Shown piece after piece: positions 1 to 11,857 of a DNA stretch of 64,000 bases. Position 1 is the stretch's first letter; every line of letters starts with the position of its first letter. The DNA is from Deroplatys truncata (Eukaryota; Arthropoda; Insecta; Mantodea; Mantidae), in NCBI GenBank assembly GCA_030765065.1, contig CM060990.1, forward strand, positions 457,768,321 through 457,832,320, read 5' to 3'. Below the pieces are notes generated by a model. It ran no database searches, was not told the DNA's origin, and saw only the letters and a list, made by a program, of their open reading frames with translations. Made by a program: the position numbers and the translations under genes.

Positions 1-2120
1 ACCCCAGAAAAAGCACCATTATTTCCGGTTTTCAAAACATCACATATCATTTAAGTTTTCCAGAAAGGAATGAGGGGGATAGGAGAGAGTGCAAGGGGAG
101 AGAGAGAGACGTATATATAGGGCGATTGAGACAGAAAGGGGAGAGTGAGAGAAACATTGAGAAAGCAGGACAGACAGAGAAGCATATCTGCATTTAACAC
201 AATAACTTGTGCAGAGCTGCAGGTTCTGTCAATACATCATATAAAACTGTGTTACATGTTCTTATCGTTGCCACGAACTGGAGTATAGATGTAACAATTT
301 TTTGGGGAGGAGAAGCAAAGAATACGAAATTAGATATTATTGTTTTGTTGCGGCTCTTTAAACACATTTCAAAGCACACTTTCAGATTTCCCACGGTTCG
401 TCACCGTCATTGGGGAAGGCAGTAAACTCCAAGAGGCTCACTAGATCACTAGATTCAGATCACTAGAACTGGGGAATTCAGCAATACCTTCCCTTTCCAG
501 TTTATTTATTTACATTGTGGAAAATTAAGAAGTAGATGCAACGACTTTTAAGTATACGCATTAGTTTTAGTGAGGACCTCATCATCGTGAGAAAACAAGG
601 ATAATAGCTTTGACTATCAATCATCTCTCCTTTCAGACTACAGAATGCTCTGCAACTCTTTGAACTACATAATATTCAAACAATTTGTTAATTTGTGTGT
701 AGGTATATAATTGAAATATACACAGAGGCTCTCAGAGTTACTCCTATATTGCTGCAGCCTCGCATTGCAGGTTGGATGTATCTTCAAAGGGTTTCTCGAG
801 CGTTTCTGTATCAGATAACCGTATAATTTATTCAAAATTCTGGTTCTCTGGTGTCAAGGTTTTGAACAGCAGCTTTATGGAGTTTAAGTTCAAGAAACTA
901 AAAGCAACACTCATTTGATTATTTCATTATAATTATCTGATAGAGAAATTAGGAAAGCTATACTCCTACCATTAAGAGAGACGAAGCAAGTTCTGGCGAC
1001 ACTTTCCAATCGTTGTTTGGCCAAAAAGCAAAGAGAAATCAAAGAGAGAGGTCTAAGATGTTTTATACCCGAAAACGTAACTGCCGAAGTTATCTAATTA
1101 GTCCATGCTCTCTTGGTTAGTGTGAAGTTATGGCATAGCAGTGAACTAAAGGTCGAAAATATCAATGGCTAGTAAACATCTCTCTCTCTTTCTCTCACGC
1201 TGTATCTCTCCGTCTCTCATTCTCTCCCTCTCTATCTCTGACTCTCTAGCACGCATCTAAGTAGAAACTAGAAATAACGCAACAATTTTCTACGTATTTG
1301 TCCTTTATCTGTCTATGGTAGGTAGAGGAAGTATTGTAATCCACCCAAACACATGTGATAGCGAGGTTTCACCAGAAATACACGTTTTGAGGTCCATTCA
1401 CCAGACAAAAGAATATTAGAAAAAGTTTCGCGCGCGCCTGTCTTGTATTTATAAATGGAGAACTAAAAAACGAATATTCGGATGGATATCAAAATCTATA
1501 TTAATATTACAAGAAGAAAAAGTATGAGAGCGTGTGTGTAGGATAATCACAAAACTACTCAATCGATTATTATAATTGTTTCAGCATTGAGAACCATATC
1601 CTTTCTGGAGGACATGGGCTATAAAACACCTAATATCAATTCACAAATTATTGAAAGACCAAAAATAATTTAGAAACCCTTATTTAAGAATGCCATGGAA
1701 TAGAAAATAGTTGCTGTACTCCGCAGAGAATGTCTGTAGAAACAAAAGTTGGTCTGAACTGCGTAGAGAATGCGCAGTAAAAACAAAAGCCGATTAGATT
1801 TTTTTCCATGATGGCCATGATGTAACGCAACAGAAGACAGTGCTTAAAAAGCGACATTCCATCTTGTTTATAACGGTAGGAATCATGTCATATTGCCTTC
1901 TATGACGCTTTTGGATTAGAAATAGAGGGTGATATAGAGGGAGTGCTAATATTTATACAACCGAATGGAGGCAGTGTCATTGACTATATGTTAGCTAGTC
2001 AGAACATGATTAGAAAAATTAAATTCAGGTGGGGAATAGGATAGAGTCGCATCAATGGTCAATTATGCTGAAATTAAATGTTGATAAAATGGACAAGAGG
2101 GATGTTGTGAAGAGCGAAGT
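1..2120. other. Non-coding, low-complexity stretches
   Basis: I see no gene here. There is a purine-rich stretch (about 85-180, GAGA-like), a pyrimidine-rich stretch (about 1178-1250, CTCT-like) and a short imperfect duplication at 1718-1789 (unit about 40 bp, ending in AGAAACAAAAG / AAAAACAAAAG). Open frames of 66-72 codons at 194-425 overlap on both strands and show no recognisable motif, so I treat them as chance. Confidence 0.5.
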
Positions 2121-2129
2121 ATTAAGGAA

Positions 2130-3904
2130 TGGGGCAGACTGCTAAGCCGATATAAGTGGGGACCGGAGCATGTGGAAACGTTTCAAACATCGAACAGGGC
2201 TTAAGAGGAAGTAGTATGCCGACAGTAAATAAGTTGACACGTGTTTTAGCAAGGGCCGCAACCATAATGAAAGCGACTAACAGCAAATCTGGAGGAAACT
2301 CTCGTGGCTGGTATGACCGCCGGCGTAAGGAGGTAAAAATGAAAGCAGAAAATGCGCTTAAAGTATTTAGAAATTGGGGGAGGGAGGGAGAACGTGGGGA
2401 CTTCATTGAAAAACGCAAGAATTACAAAGAGATAATTAAACAAAAGCAGGCGGATTGGCAGGCTGAAAGGACAACTGAAATTTTGAATGTTGTGAGTACA
2501 GAAAATGCTACCAAATATGGAAAGCAGTTAAAAATTTAAGGGCAAAGAAAACCTCTCAGACTGAAATTTCACCAGGAATCTGGGCGAAGTGCTTCAAAGG
2601 GATATTTGGGGAGGAGTCAGGCAGATGGTGAGGTACACCGAGACTGTAGGGACTTTTACACCTACGATACAATTATTGGATGCGGAGATTTCGGCAGAGG
2701 AAGTCATACGTGCAGTCTCGAAAACGGAAAGGCTCCGGGATATGATGGATTGCCGCCGAGAATGCTTAAAGCAGCATGCAATGTTGTGAGTTTCGGAGAA
2801 CAATGATCCAGACGTTCAACAGTCTTTTTAATAAAGGAATCTATCCAGACGCCAGGGGGTCAGAATTATTCATCAGATTTATAAAGAAAAGGGATCGACG
2901 GGGTCACCAGACATTTATTGGGGAGTACCTTTGCTTCCGATTATGGGGAAAATCTATGGAAGAATACTTTACAAAGGATAAAAACATGGATAGGGCGGTT
3001 TAATACAATTTCAAAATTTCAAGTGGGATATAAGCAGGGGTATAGTACTGTAGATAACGTGTTTATTTTGGATACACTAAGGGCTAGATGGCTAGAAAGC
3101 GGGGAAGATTGCATTGTGCCTTTGTTGGTTTTAAGAAAGCTTTTGACTCTACAAATCGTAACGTATTGTAGTATAAATTAGAAGCTAAGAGATTATCAAA
3201 GAAGATGATTAGAGCATTGCAGGTTATATATCATAGAGTGAAATTTGAGCAGCGTTTTAGAGAGCTTCGAATGCCACAAAGATGTTAGGTAAGGCTGTAT
3301 TTTATCACACCTTCTCTTTAATCTCTTTGTGGATGACGTAGTGGACATATTGTTAGGGGAAAACGTGGACGTGCCTGAGATCAGTGACATTCGGATCCCA
3401 GTACTTGTATACGCAGATGATATGATACTGTTCTATACTTAGTGGAAGGGTTTGAGAACAGTTTGCTACAAGGAACAGCTTAGAATGGGAGGGGGCAAGA
3501 CGTGGGCAGCGAAAATCAAGGGAGGGCTGGAGGGAATGGCGATGGGTAATATTTGGTTTGAAGAACCTGGAAATAGAGCGAATGTGTGGAGAAAAGTACA
3601 GAACCGACTGAAAGAGATAGATCGACAACAGACGCTGTCACAATGTAATGAGAAAGTATCATTAAGTTTACAGTCTAAACTAAAAACAGAATGGGGTATA
3701 GAACAATATATTCTGCCCAGAAGCAAGGGTTTGCTTGGCGCAGACTGGGATCAATGGCGAGCGATCAAATTTATTAACGAAGAAGGCATAAGAATCTGTC
3801 CCTGGCGTAGAGAGGAAGAAACTTGGATTCATATTCTGCCGCATTTTACTAAGAGGAGAAAGTATCTGCCAGGTTCCTTTGTTAACTCAAGGAGATGGTT
3901 ATAA
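2130..3904 (+). pseudogene. Decayed non-LTR retrotransposon (LINE) with reverse transcriptase
   Basis: This is the remnant of the second ORF of a LINE, which encodes the reverse transcriptase that copies element RNA at a nicked target. Pieces occur in the expected order. A basic, linker-like region (2156-2539) contains the kind of YKEIIKQKQ stretch seen upstream of LINE RT. RT block with GKAPGYDGLPPRMLKAA is at about 2725-2775. A segment with NSLFNKGIYPD follows at about 2820-2850. The QVGYKQGYSTVDNVF block is at about 3018-3068, and the catalytic VYADDMILF box is at about 3409-3435. A C-terminal piece (3452-3904) ends with a histidine-containing EEETWIHIL stretch like the tail of many LINE ORF2 proteins. 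The pieces lie in different frames with stops between them, so it is dead. No apurinic endonuclease domain is visible, so it is probably 5'-truncated. The Jockey/I/CR1-like assignment is by resemblance only; the LINE call is firm. Confidence 0.85.
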
Positions 3905-4340
3905 GCTTGTTGGAACTTGATGGCTGGGAGGGGGAGGGAGAAGCAATTGGTACATTTTTACAAAAGGTTATGCAGCTCAGATCGGGTATAAGGAAGTGGG
4001 TCAAGTGTGGGTGGGGGAGGGTTAATGGCTTAGGGCTTTTGTTAACAAAAAACAAGATTTTTTTCTCTTCTTCTTCAGATTTGTTTGTGTGATTTTTGTT
4101 GTTGGTTTATCTATATTTTTCTTTTTTTTATTAATTGTAAATATCATTAACTTTAAAGTTCAGGGTGATGAATATAGTCGGAAAATATTAACTACAGTGT
4201 ATTGTATAAGCACTACGGTCTATTTGACCCGTGCGTTGTATGAGTTTGAACACGCAAAATGCTTAAGATCAATAAATACACCACTCTATGCAAATATACA
4301 GATCTCCTTAGAACACGGAATTCATTTCGAATAACCTTTG
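3905..4340. other. Possible LINE 3' region and AT-rich spacer
   Basis: This follows the last LINE coding piece. About 3905-4090 may be its 3' tail. The segment 4240-4300, with an AATAAATACACCACTCTA-like stretch, resembles 6815-6870, so part of it is a dispersed repeat. Open frames of 65-81 codons are hydrophobic and low-complexity, and I do not call them genes. Confidence 0.35.
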
Positions 4341-4341
4341 C

Positions 4342-4750
4342 ATAAGGGCGCCGAGATAGCGCGGTGATTTCGTTTTCGACTTTTGTGCTGAGGGTCTAGA
4401 GTTCGATTCCCGGCCCTGGGGTGGCGATTTTAAGTCGTCCCGATCCATGCCTTCACCACTGACTTGTTTATGTGAAGTGCGCCCAAGGCCCAGCGTGGTT
4501 CGTAGTACACGGTATAACTGTAGGTCCTCTCATTCTACCGCAATCCTCATCACCCTAACATCGGAGGCAACGGATTCCGCCCAGTGGGTGCCTCCATCAT
4601 AGAAATGCGTCAAGTCATCGCTTGGTGGAACGAAGTATCCTCCGAAGGTCATAGGCCATACGGAGAGGGTTAGAAACGATGACCTTTCGCGTTCGAATAA
4701 CTTCCGAGATATATGATTATTTTCGGCTTGAATTTTCCAATACTTTGTTA
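4342..4750 (+). repeat. tRNA-derived SINE-like element
   Basis: The head resembles a tRNA gene: GATAGCGCGGTGATTTCG could be a diverged box A, and AGAGTTCGATTCCCGGCC at about 4395-4415 is a good RNA polymerase III box B. It is followed by a unique body that is GC-richer than its surroundings (to about 4750). It is not a functional tRNA, because no full cloverleaf fits. An old SINE is the best reading. I did not find a clear A-rich tail or target-site duplication. Confidence 0.55.
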
Positions 4751-5840
4751 TCATGAGGTGATAAGTCGCCGTTGTTTTGTTTTTCGTTAAATGCGAAATC
4801 CAGTATTTAGCGACCCAGTTTTTAATGATTCCACTATCCCTTTAGCTCCATGTATCCACTCATGCCTACACCGAAATCCGTAATTAAGCGACTACTACAA
4901 ATGTTTCTCTCAATTATCAGAGAGATAGAGAAATAAGCTTTCGTAAGTATATCTTGTAGAAGAGATATAAAGTGAATGTAAATGTAGCACATCAGATTTT
5001 AAAGTTATAGCGATAGGAGTTAAAAGTAATATTTCGCTGAAACTGCCTTTTTTTTAGGAATTATTAGCTTTTAACCATGATTCCAAACACTGAATTCCAT
5101 TTTCTTTCAAATAGCCTTTTAAGTAATTTGATAGCACTACTCGCAATCAGCAACTCGTGTTACCTGTTTGAAAGGATTGTGTGGATTTTATGAAGATATG
5201 AGAATCATTAACACTAAACAAACAATGTGTTTCTGATAGACAATGGTGTTACCTACAACTACTTTTCTATTATATGGATGTTTACAATATAACCCACGCA
5301 GCTTCGCTATAGTAGTGTATATCTGGTTGTGTAGCATTTCACTGTGCTAGCTCACGCACTTGCTTCCAGTATTCCGCCAAACGTCACATATTCAAATATA
5401 GTGGGTTGTGAGATGGAGACTGCTGATTTGAATAATACAATTTCATGTGGCGTGACGAGACAGGCTACATATAGGTGCATGACTTGCATATACTCCCTAT
5501 CTTCCCCTTCCTATGGCAGGAGCAGGCTTTTGACATGTTAACATCAATATTATACAGGTGAACCTCAATTCACATGTCTGTGTCAATTTTTGAATATATC
5601 TCAAATTCTGAAAGATTACATCGTGCCCTGAATAAATTTGAAAAGCCGAACATCATTATATTGCGAAGTTAGCAATGGCAATGGGACTGTTTATATTTTT
5701 TACTCACATTACTGCACCTGTTATTTCTCTTGGGACACATATGCGTTACTGTTGAAGAAAAGTAAAGCTCTCTGAACGATCGGGGACATGAATTATTAAC
5801 GTCTGTGTTGTACAGTCTACTGACAATATGCACTGTCTCT
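4751..5840. other. No gene recognised
   Basis: AT-rich sequence without recognisable coding motifs. A 65-codon frame at 5344-5541 has no family resemblance. Short pieces resemble the flanks of the dispersed repeats at 21.5 and 39.5 kb (ATCAGATTTT / AAAATCTGAT type words). Confidence 0.4.
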
Positions 5841-6900
5841 CAAAATGCAATGTTAACTACATCATTATGACGTATTCATATGACTTTCTCTACCCATTAT
5901 CCTTTATTTTACATACCTTCTACAAACAATTCTTATATAAACTTATTATAGATAAACGTGTGCAGAAATATTTCCATTGCACATTTCGTTATAGGTACAA
6001 GGGGGATACAGTAAAGCGAAGCAATATTCAAATGTTTAAAAGCGGGTCGCTGGCCTTAATATTCCATACCCTTTCCTTGACATTGCGAGAAACAGTGGAA
6101 TAATAACCACTTCAAAATATTTAAAAATTCAAGCCAGTAACTACGGATATCTCGGAAATGGCCGATACCACAGAAAACATTTTTGAAATACATTGTGTTT
6201 TAAAGAGGGATACGTTTTCTGCGTAGTAAGTTTTTCTCCATTTCTTATTATGGTTTACAAATTAAAACATATACATTAAATATAAAATTATAGAAAGCAT
6301 ACATTATGAAGCTCTTTTTCTGAATGAGGACTTCACGGGTAATTCCTAGAAAATTCAAGATCTTCACCTTATTTGACATGTAAATATCTTAAACAAATGT
6401 CATTTTAGCCGAAATCTTAGAGCCATTTTAAGAAAAAATAAAAACAAACGAAAAATTTCCAATGCAACGGGTAATTTCGCGTGGAGGATTTTCTGAAAAT
6501 CTTTGAGCTGCATCTTTGGAAGTTAATGCACTTGAATTTCAAGTATGGTATTTATCCAACATTTCGTTTTTTAGTCATGCTGCGCACATACACTCACACG
6601 CACACACACACACACGCACACACGCCGCATACAGAGATATTTTTCTCTCAAAATGCGTGTTTAACTAAGCGGGCCTCAAAAATGCGTTTTCAAATATCAA
6701 ACTTTTGGGCGGTCAACAACCGCGGGCAATTGTTTGTTGCAAAATCTACCACTGCTGCGAGACAACAGATACAGCACGGACGCAGTCTTGAGTATAAACC
6801 TGTCGATCTGTGCGAGATATGATTCTCAATATGCGAAATGCTTCAATAAATACACCACTCTACACTAGATAAACCTGTTGCCCGGCTTTGTATTGCACCG
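5840..6900 (+). repeat. Dispersed repeat family D, copy 1
   Basis: This block aligns by eye, in the same order, with 21575-22440 and 38640-39520. Shared landmarks are a TTTCGTTATAGGTACAAG-type word, AAATGTTTAAAAGCGGGTCGC, ATCTCGGAAAT, a GACTTCAC..TTCCTAGA block, then TTTTTAGTCATGCTG followed by a CA tract (about 6590-6625) and TCAAAATGCGT. A motif near the right end (about 6870) reads CTGTTGCCCGGCTTTG, like words at 7930. The class is unknown. The 91- and 113-codon frames inside are not conserved between copies, so I do not call them genes. Confidence 0.7.
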
Positions 6901-6959
6901 GAAGTCCACTTCGCGATATTGTTGGCCTTGACACTGAACACTTCCAGGAAAAGAGTGCG

Positions 6960-7565
6960 CTTGAATATGACGACTCTAACAAGGGAAGTATCAGGCCCTC
7001 AGGCCGAAATCAACCCTGAAATTCCTGCGAAAGAAGCGATGTAGTATAAGGGGGCCAACACCCAAAATTTTAGTTGTCAGTTTTAACCACAAACACTCGA
7101 AAACGATCGCAAAACCTTCCTAATAAACTACATCGAAAATAATACTTATATTAACTAGCTTGATTGGGCAACTGACTGCTTACTGAATTGTCGCGTGAGG
7201 CTCAGGTACAAGGACTAGGATAACCGGTTTCTATGTCGAAATGGTGGAGAGACAGGGCCCTCCGTCCAATAATTATTAAAATTCTGTGCACTATATTGAG
7301 ACACGCCGCTCAAGCAGCGATATCCATCTGGATCGCACGCTGAATTTCCATAGAAAAATTAGATCGCATGCTGAATTGCCATTGAAAATGTTCAACATCG
7401 ATTTCAGCACCTTGCAGTTAAAACTGGCAGCTGATGTTTTGGGTGTGGTCTCCTTATAATACATGGTCTCTGTTACAGAAATTTCTGGGTGGGTTTTGGC
7501 ATGATGGCATGATACTTCCCTTGTCAGCATTAATGCAGTAGGGCGCAAAGTATCTGAAATATTTA
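6960..7565. repeat. Inverted pair of about 150-bp related sequences
   Basis: The plus strand at about 6965-7110 (AACAAGGGAAGTATCAGG ... CACCCAAAA ... GTCAGTTTTAACC) matches the minus strand of about 7415-7560 (GACAAGGGAAGTATCATG ... CACCCAAAACATC ... GCCAGTTTTAACTGC). The spacer is about 300 bp. The 108-codon minus-strand frame at 7291-7617 runs through the right arm, but its counterpart in the left arm is broken, so it may be decayed coding sequence of an unidentified element. Confidence 0.55.
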
Positions 7566-7652
7566 GGATACGAGCTGCTGAACTTCTGTATTTATTAATA
7601 ACTAGCAGAAACCGCACTCAGCTGCCGTTTTTGCATCAACTACGAAGAATCT

Positions 7653-7655
<3 letters not shown>

Positions 7656-7690
<35 letters not shown>
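7656..7690. repeat. (CT)n microsatellite
   Basis: About 17 dinucleotide units of TC, followed by a pyrimidine-rich tail to about 7725. Confidence 0.9.
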
Positions 7691-7693
<3 letters not shown>

Positions 7694-7919
7694 TGTATCA
7701 CCCTCTTCACTTTTTCTCTCTGTCGCTCTGTTCAAGGGTGTAAACAAAAAAATTAAAACATAAATGAAAGTCTTCACAGTACCAATCATTTGCCTATCCC
7801 TTACGCTTGTTATGCAAATGTAACTACATATACTGTTTCTAATTTATACGCATAAATAATAGTAACGAAACATTGGTTTACCACCTTAAATATCGATGGA
7901 AGCTTTATGATTGTAAGCT

Positions 7920-8425
7920 TTCGTTATGTAACACTAGCTGTCTTACCCGGCATTGCTTTGGTACATTCTATAAGTCTGGGTTTGGAAATAAGGATACGGG
8001 TGATTTTTTAAAGTCGCAAGTAGTCTGTAAGTTGTACCTGTACCTAAAGCATAAGACGTGTCCATGTTTTGCTCAAATTGGGCAAATAGAGATACTTTTT
8101 ATATAACCGGTTGAAAAATGTGAGTATTGCTAGCTTTCTGGGGTTGTATGGTATCGTATGGTATCACCAGTGAATGTTATCAGTTGGTCTATTAGAAGGC
8201 TGTATTTCACAAGCTTTTTATGAGCCCTTCGTTTTGTCATATATCTGTAATGATTTCTATAGTATATTGAAATTCTATGGGAATGAAGAGTACCACAGAG
8301 GCTGTTAACAGAAGATTAAAGACGTGCATTAAATGCAACATTCAGGTATCCCAAATATATGGCTTTTTAATCACAATCGTTAGAACCACTTTTCGGAAAA
8401 TTAAAAAACATCAATTTTTCCATAA
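7920..8425 (+). repeat. Fragment with insect-type CCCGGC motif and family D pieces
   Basis: It begins with ACTAGCTGTCTTACCCGGC (about 7929), a word type that recurs at 6866 and, degenerate, at 10552. Further right, 8277-8425 (GAATGAAGAGTACCACAG ... GTTAGAACCACTTTTCGG) matches the middle of repeat family D. It is a truncated dispersed repeat with no coding capacity recognised. Confidence 0.45.
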
Positions 8426-8514
8426 AATACTTCTTGTAGACATTCGCCTAGCATTCTTACAATGCTCGAGCATAAACTCAGAGATTCATCTGAATGTTCA
8501 TTTTTTGGTTTCAT

Positions 8515-8860
8515 TTTTACCGAATGAGATGGCGCCGCGGTTTCGTTTGCGACTCGCACTCGGGAAGTGCCGGTTTCAAACCCGACCAACCTGATCGTAG
8601 GTTTTTTTTTCGGTTTTTCTCGGTCGCTAGGCGACTGGTGAGTTGGATAATTTGATCTGCGAATATTCCTATCATCCCTTTCATCGCTACATTTCATTTT
8701 CTTCTTCTCTATCGCCATGCCAAGCTTTGGATCATCCATCCTGGATATGCTATGATCCAGAGTTTGCTTGCTTCTTGACAGGCTACTGGCCCAAGGCATT
8801 GGCTTATGAGTCGTTGAGTGTTTAAGTCCTACAAAGAGGAGGATAATTCGTTGAAGAAGA
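8515..8860 (+). repeat. tRNA-derived SINE copy
   Basis: The head ATGGCGCCGCGGTTTCG and the box-B-like CCGGTTTCAAACCCGACC (about 8570-8588) give a tRNA-like start. The body after it (TTTTTCGGTTTTTCTCGG) is organised like the SINE at 9325-9780. The 165-codon minus-strand frame at 8401-8898 lies across the SINE and is explained by it. Confidence 0.55.
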
Positions 8861-9324
8861 AGAAGACAGGTTTTCTTCTTCATGTAGCACATACGCACAC
8901 TGGGATATATATAAAGTATGTATTTCTGAGACGCATTCTAACGGGCTGAAGGACCTCAGAGTAAATGATTTGCACAGAATGAAAGTTAGTAAACCATTTC
9001 AAGCTCAAAATGTACCAGAATTCCAATCAATGAAACTAATAATCAGTTGCAGTAAAGATTTGCCGAATCGGTTGTGCATTCCTTTGAGTTTTCATTTTCC
9101 TAATTTTGACATCAAAAATAGGTTTAGAGCTGGTGTTCTTAAATAGAATAACACCAATGCGCAGTTTTATCCCGTTATATCTTCTGAAATATCGGACAAT
9201 TTTAATGAAACATAGTTAAGGAAAAACATTTTAATTACGTACAAACATCAATAGATAGAGTAGCAAAAAAACAAACTACAAAATTAAACATAACCACTAT
9301 AATTTGTTGAAGCCTTCAGTACAT

Positions 9325-9780
9325 AATGGTGCAACCGAGTGAAATGGCTCCTTAATAACGTGTGAGACTCGCATTCAGAAGGTTCCGGGTTCGATTCCCG
9401 TCGACCGCTCACTATAACCTTGGGTTTTTCGTGGTTTTCCGTGGCTTGCAGGCGAATCCTGGGGGGTATTTCTCATCTACCACGATTTCATTTCCATAAT
9501 TTCCCTTTCATTCCGTCTCCTCAGTTTTCAGGTGTGCTTCTAGATTTCGTGGCGTATGGCGGTGTCGCACAGGTGGCGGGGATACTTGCTCAAAGGAAAG
9601 AGTAAAAGGACATTACTCCACCTTGGGTGCTTGGTCAATGGGTCTTTCATAGCCCTCTCTAGGCACTTCCAGCAGTGGGACGGGGCTTCGAGCCTGGAAT
9701 TGTTAAGTGCTTCCAAAAGTAATAGTATTACTGAACCTTTTCGTTACTTCGCGCAGCCAGGGACCACGTGGTGTTGACTC
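9325..9780 (+). repeat. tRNA-derived SINE, family A, copy 1
   Basis: Head: GCAACCGAGTGAAATGGCTC, then box B at GGTTCCGGGTTCGATTCCCG (about 9380-9400). Body: TTTTTCGTGGTTTTCCGTGG, TACCACGATTTCATTTCC and a GCTTCTAGATTTCGTGG block. The same blocks occur in reverse orientation at 26651-27155, so this is a multi-copy family. The two open frames (9420-9605 and 9556-9777) are SINE sequence, not genes. Confidence 0.8.
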
Positions 9781-11186
9781 GGTCGCTCAGGCCTAAAGTT
9801 TTCCGTTTCGTTAAATGAATTATCTCGTCAGTATATGCACGGTGCTCATCTCTTTGTCCCAATAGGTGCCATATGAATGTGCAATAGCACTAGCACACTT
9901 ATCGGCAAACTTAAACGATGCAGGCAATACCTGTGCAAAGTAAATAAATCACGAGTTCCTTATATAGTGAGATCCGAAATTTTGGCCAAGGGGACAAAGA
10001 CATTCCAATTTGGAGCAATCAGAAGTTGTTAAATGGAATACATCCGAGCCGCAGAATTCGTTGATGAAAGAAACCTGTACCCTGATGGATACCTATATAT
10101 GCCGTTATTAGTGAAAGGTTTAAGATAACTTCGTACAACATAGCACTAGGCTGGCAGGTTAATTATTTTTCTAATCTCTTAAAATCGATTACATTTATAC
10201 TACTACTCGTACTAAAAGCGACATGCTCGGTATAATGGAAAAATAAGTAAAAGCTTTGGCGTTCCAAGGATATGGTCCCGTAGTCAACTTTGGAAGACAC
10301 CTTGGGAGAGCGAGGAAAATAGTATCAAGGCTTCCTAAATTTACTGCTACCCCATCGCTTTATACCCCGAAAGCGTTACTTTCTCATTATATGTAATGAA
10401 TATTGAGATCTTGGTAAATTAAGAAAATTTTGGTGAGTGAGTTCCAAAATACTTAGAGGGATTAAACAAATAATATTCATAAAGATTTCACCAATTATCT
10501 ATTGTTACATTTGCAGAATAGAAAAATTAAATATTTCATTCTCATTTAGTGTACTAGCTGATAAACCCCACGATTGTTAATATTTCAATGAATGAATCAT
10601 TACTGAACATGTACGGGTCAAGGATTCCGCGTCCTTTTTTGTGGAGTTAAGCGACTGAGCCTTTATTCTGGCCGATTTCCAGCAACATCAGACACAGAAC
10701 ACGTCGCTGGTGTTTCATTAAAAGCAAATAATGAAGTGGTCCAGCACAAGTAATTAGAAATAAAACCTATCCCTTTCCGATCCCTGATTTCATTCCATGT
10801 AATTTATTTTCCTTCTTACCATTCGAGTGGGATAAAGAAGAAAATAGTTATCCTCATGCAGTAGCAAAACTTGACATGGCGTTCATCGGAGGTTATATGC
10901 CTCAAGGCAAACTGTTGCGATCGAAACCTAGCTTAACTACAGAGCGTAGCATAATATGTAGAACGTAACCAATTCGAAACGGTCTGCATTTAACTCGATA
11001 GCTTATGTGGTGCACGGTTTATTTTCAGTATAATAGTAATATATTTCCGTCTTTAAAATGGTGAAAGCAGAAACCTTTCTGAGCATACTATTTCCGGCAT
11101 TTTTTCCAATTTTGAACATATTATTCTATGTGTAAAATCCAAATGTATTCAGGTGAAAAGTTGGGAAGTATCTGAGGTACCTGCAT
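9781..11186. other. No gene recognised
   Basis: AT-rich unique-looking sequence. The only landmark is ACTAGCTGATAAACCCCACG near 10552, a degenerate form of the motif at 7929, which suggests the edge of an old repeat. Confidence 0.4.
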
Positions 11187-11235
11187 TAGTAGTAGTAGTA
11201 GTAGTAGTAGTAGAAGTAGTGGTGGTAGTGGTAGT
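11187..11235. repeat. (TAG)n microsatellite
   Basis: About ten perfect TAG units followed by imperfect ones to about 11235. It lies about 130 bp outside the LTR element. Confidence 0.85.
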
Positions 11236-11361
11236 TTTATTGTGAACAGTTTCAGTCTACTCTTGTAAAATGCAACAATCCATGCGTTCTCATTGTTGTA
11301 CATGCTTTTCCTGTCCCTATAATTAAGAATATGTACATAATACTAAACATATACTTAATAT

Positions 11362-11846
11362 TGTCGTATGCCTCACTTAATATTAACTTAGAAATACAGA
11401 TGGGAGCAACTCGCTTGCGAGAGGGATCGTTAACCAAACAAAGAACTTTAATTTACGAGGCAACGACGAAGGGACGCAGCTAAAGTTAGATTACAAAATA
11501 ATTACTACACCAACACAATATCTGGCTGAAGGGAGAGGAAAGGAACTCTACACTATCATAATTAAAACTGCAAGAGAATGGATAGCTGGTAGATTTATTA
11601 TAAAAAGATTTCTTACCCCATGTGTCTGCCGGGCGAGGACGCCATGTCTTAGGCAGTTGTCCGTCTGACTCACTCGAAGCCTACTCACAGAATGATTTAA
11701 GAAGCTACGCCAAGCTCGGCGTCAGTAACGCTATCCCCTCCTAGACAGACTATTTCCCCTGATTCGCCCCTACTCACAGACAGACAAACTGCCGTGCTTC
11801 GGAGTCCAGAGAGCGTCTTAACATTAATATCTGTGCACATGCCACA
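11362..11846 (-). repeat. LTR (3' LTR in element orientation)
   Basis: 485 bp, plus strand starting TGTCGTATGCC and ending ATGCCACA. It is bounded inside by the polypurine tract. A GC-richer block (about 11630-11830) is shared exactly with the other LTR. Confidence 0.92.
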
Positions 11847-11857
11847 TCTCCCCCTGG
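11847..11857 (-). other. Polypurine tract
   Basis: The minus strand reads CCAGGGGGAGA directly before TGTGGCATG, the start of the downstream LTR. This is the expected place and composition for plus-strand DNA priming in an LTR element. Confidence 0.7.

Noticed and set aside
8401-8898. 165-codon minus-strand ORF
   Set aside because: It spans a tRNA-derived SINE plus family D sequence, with no domain; the length is explained by SINE composition.
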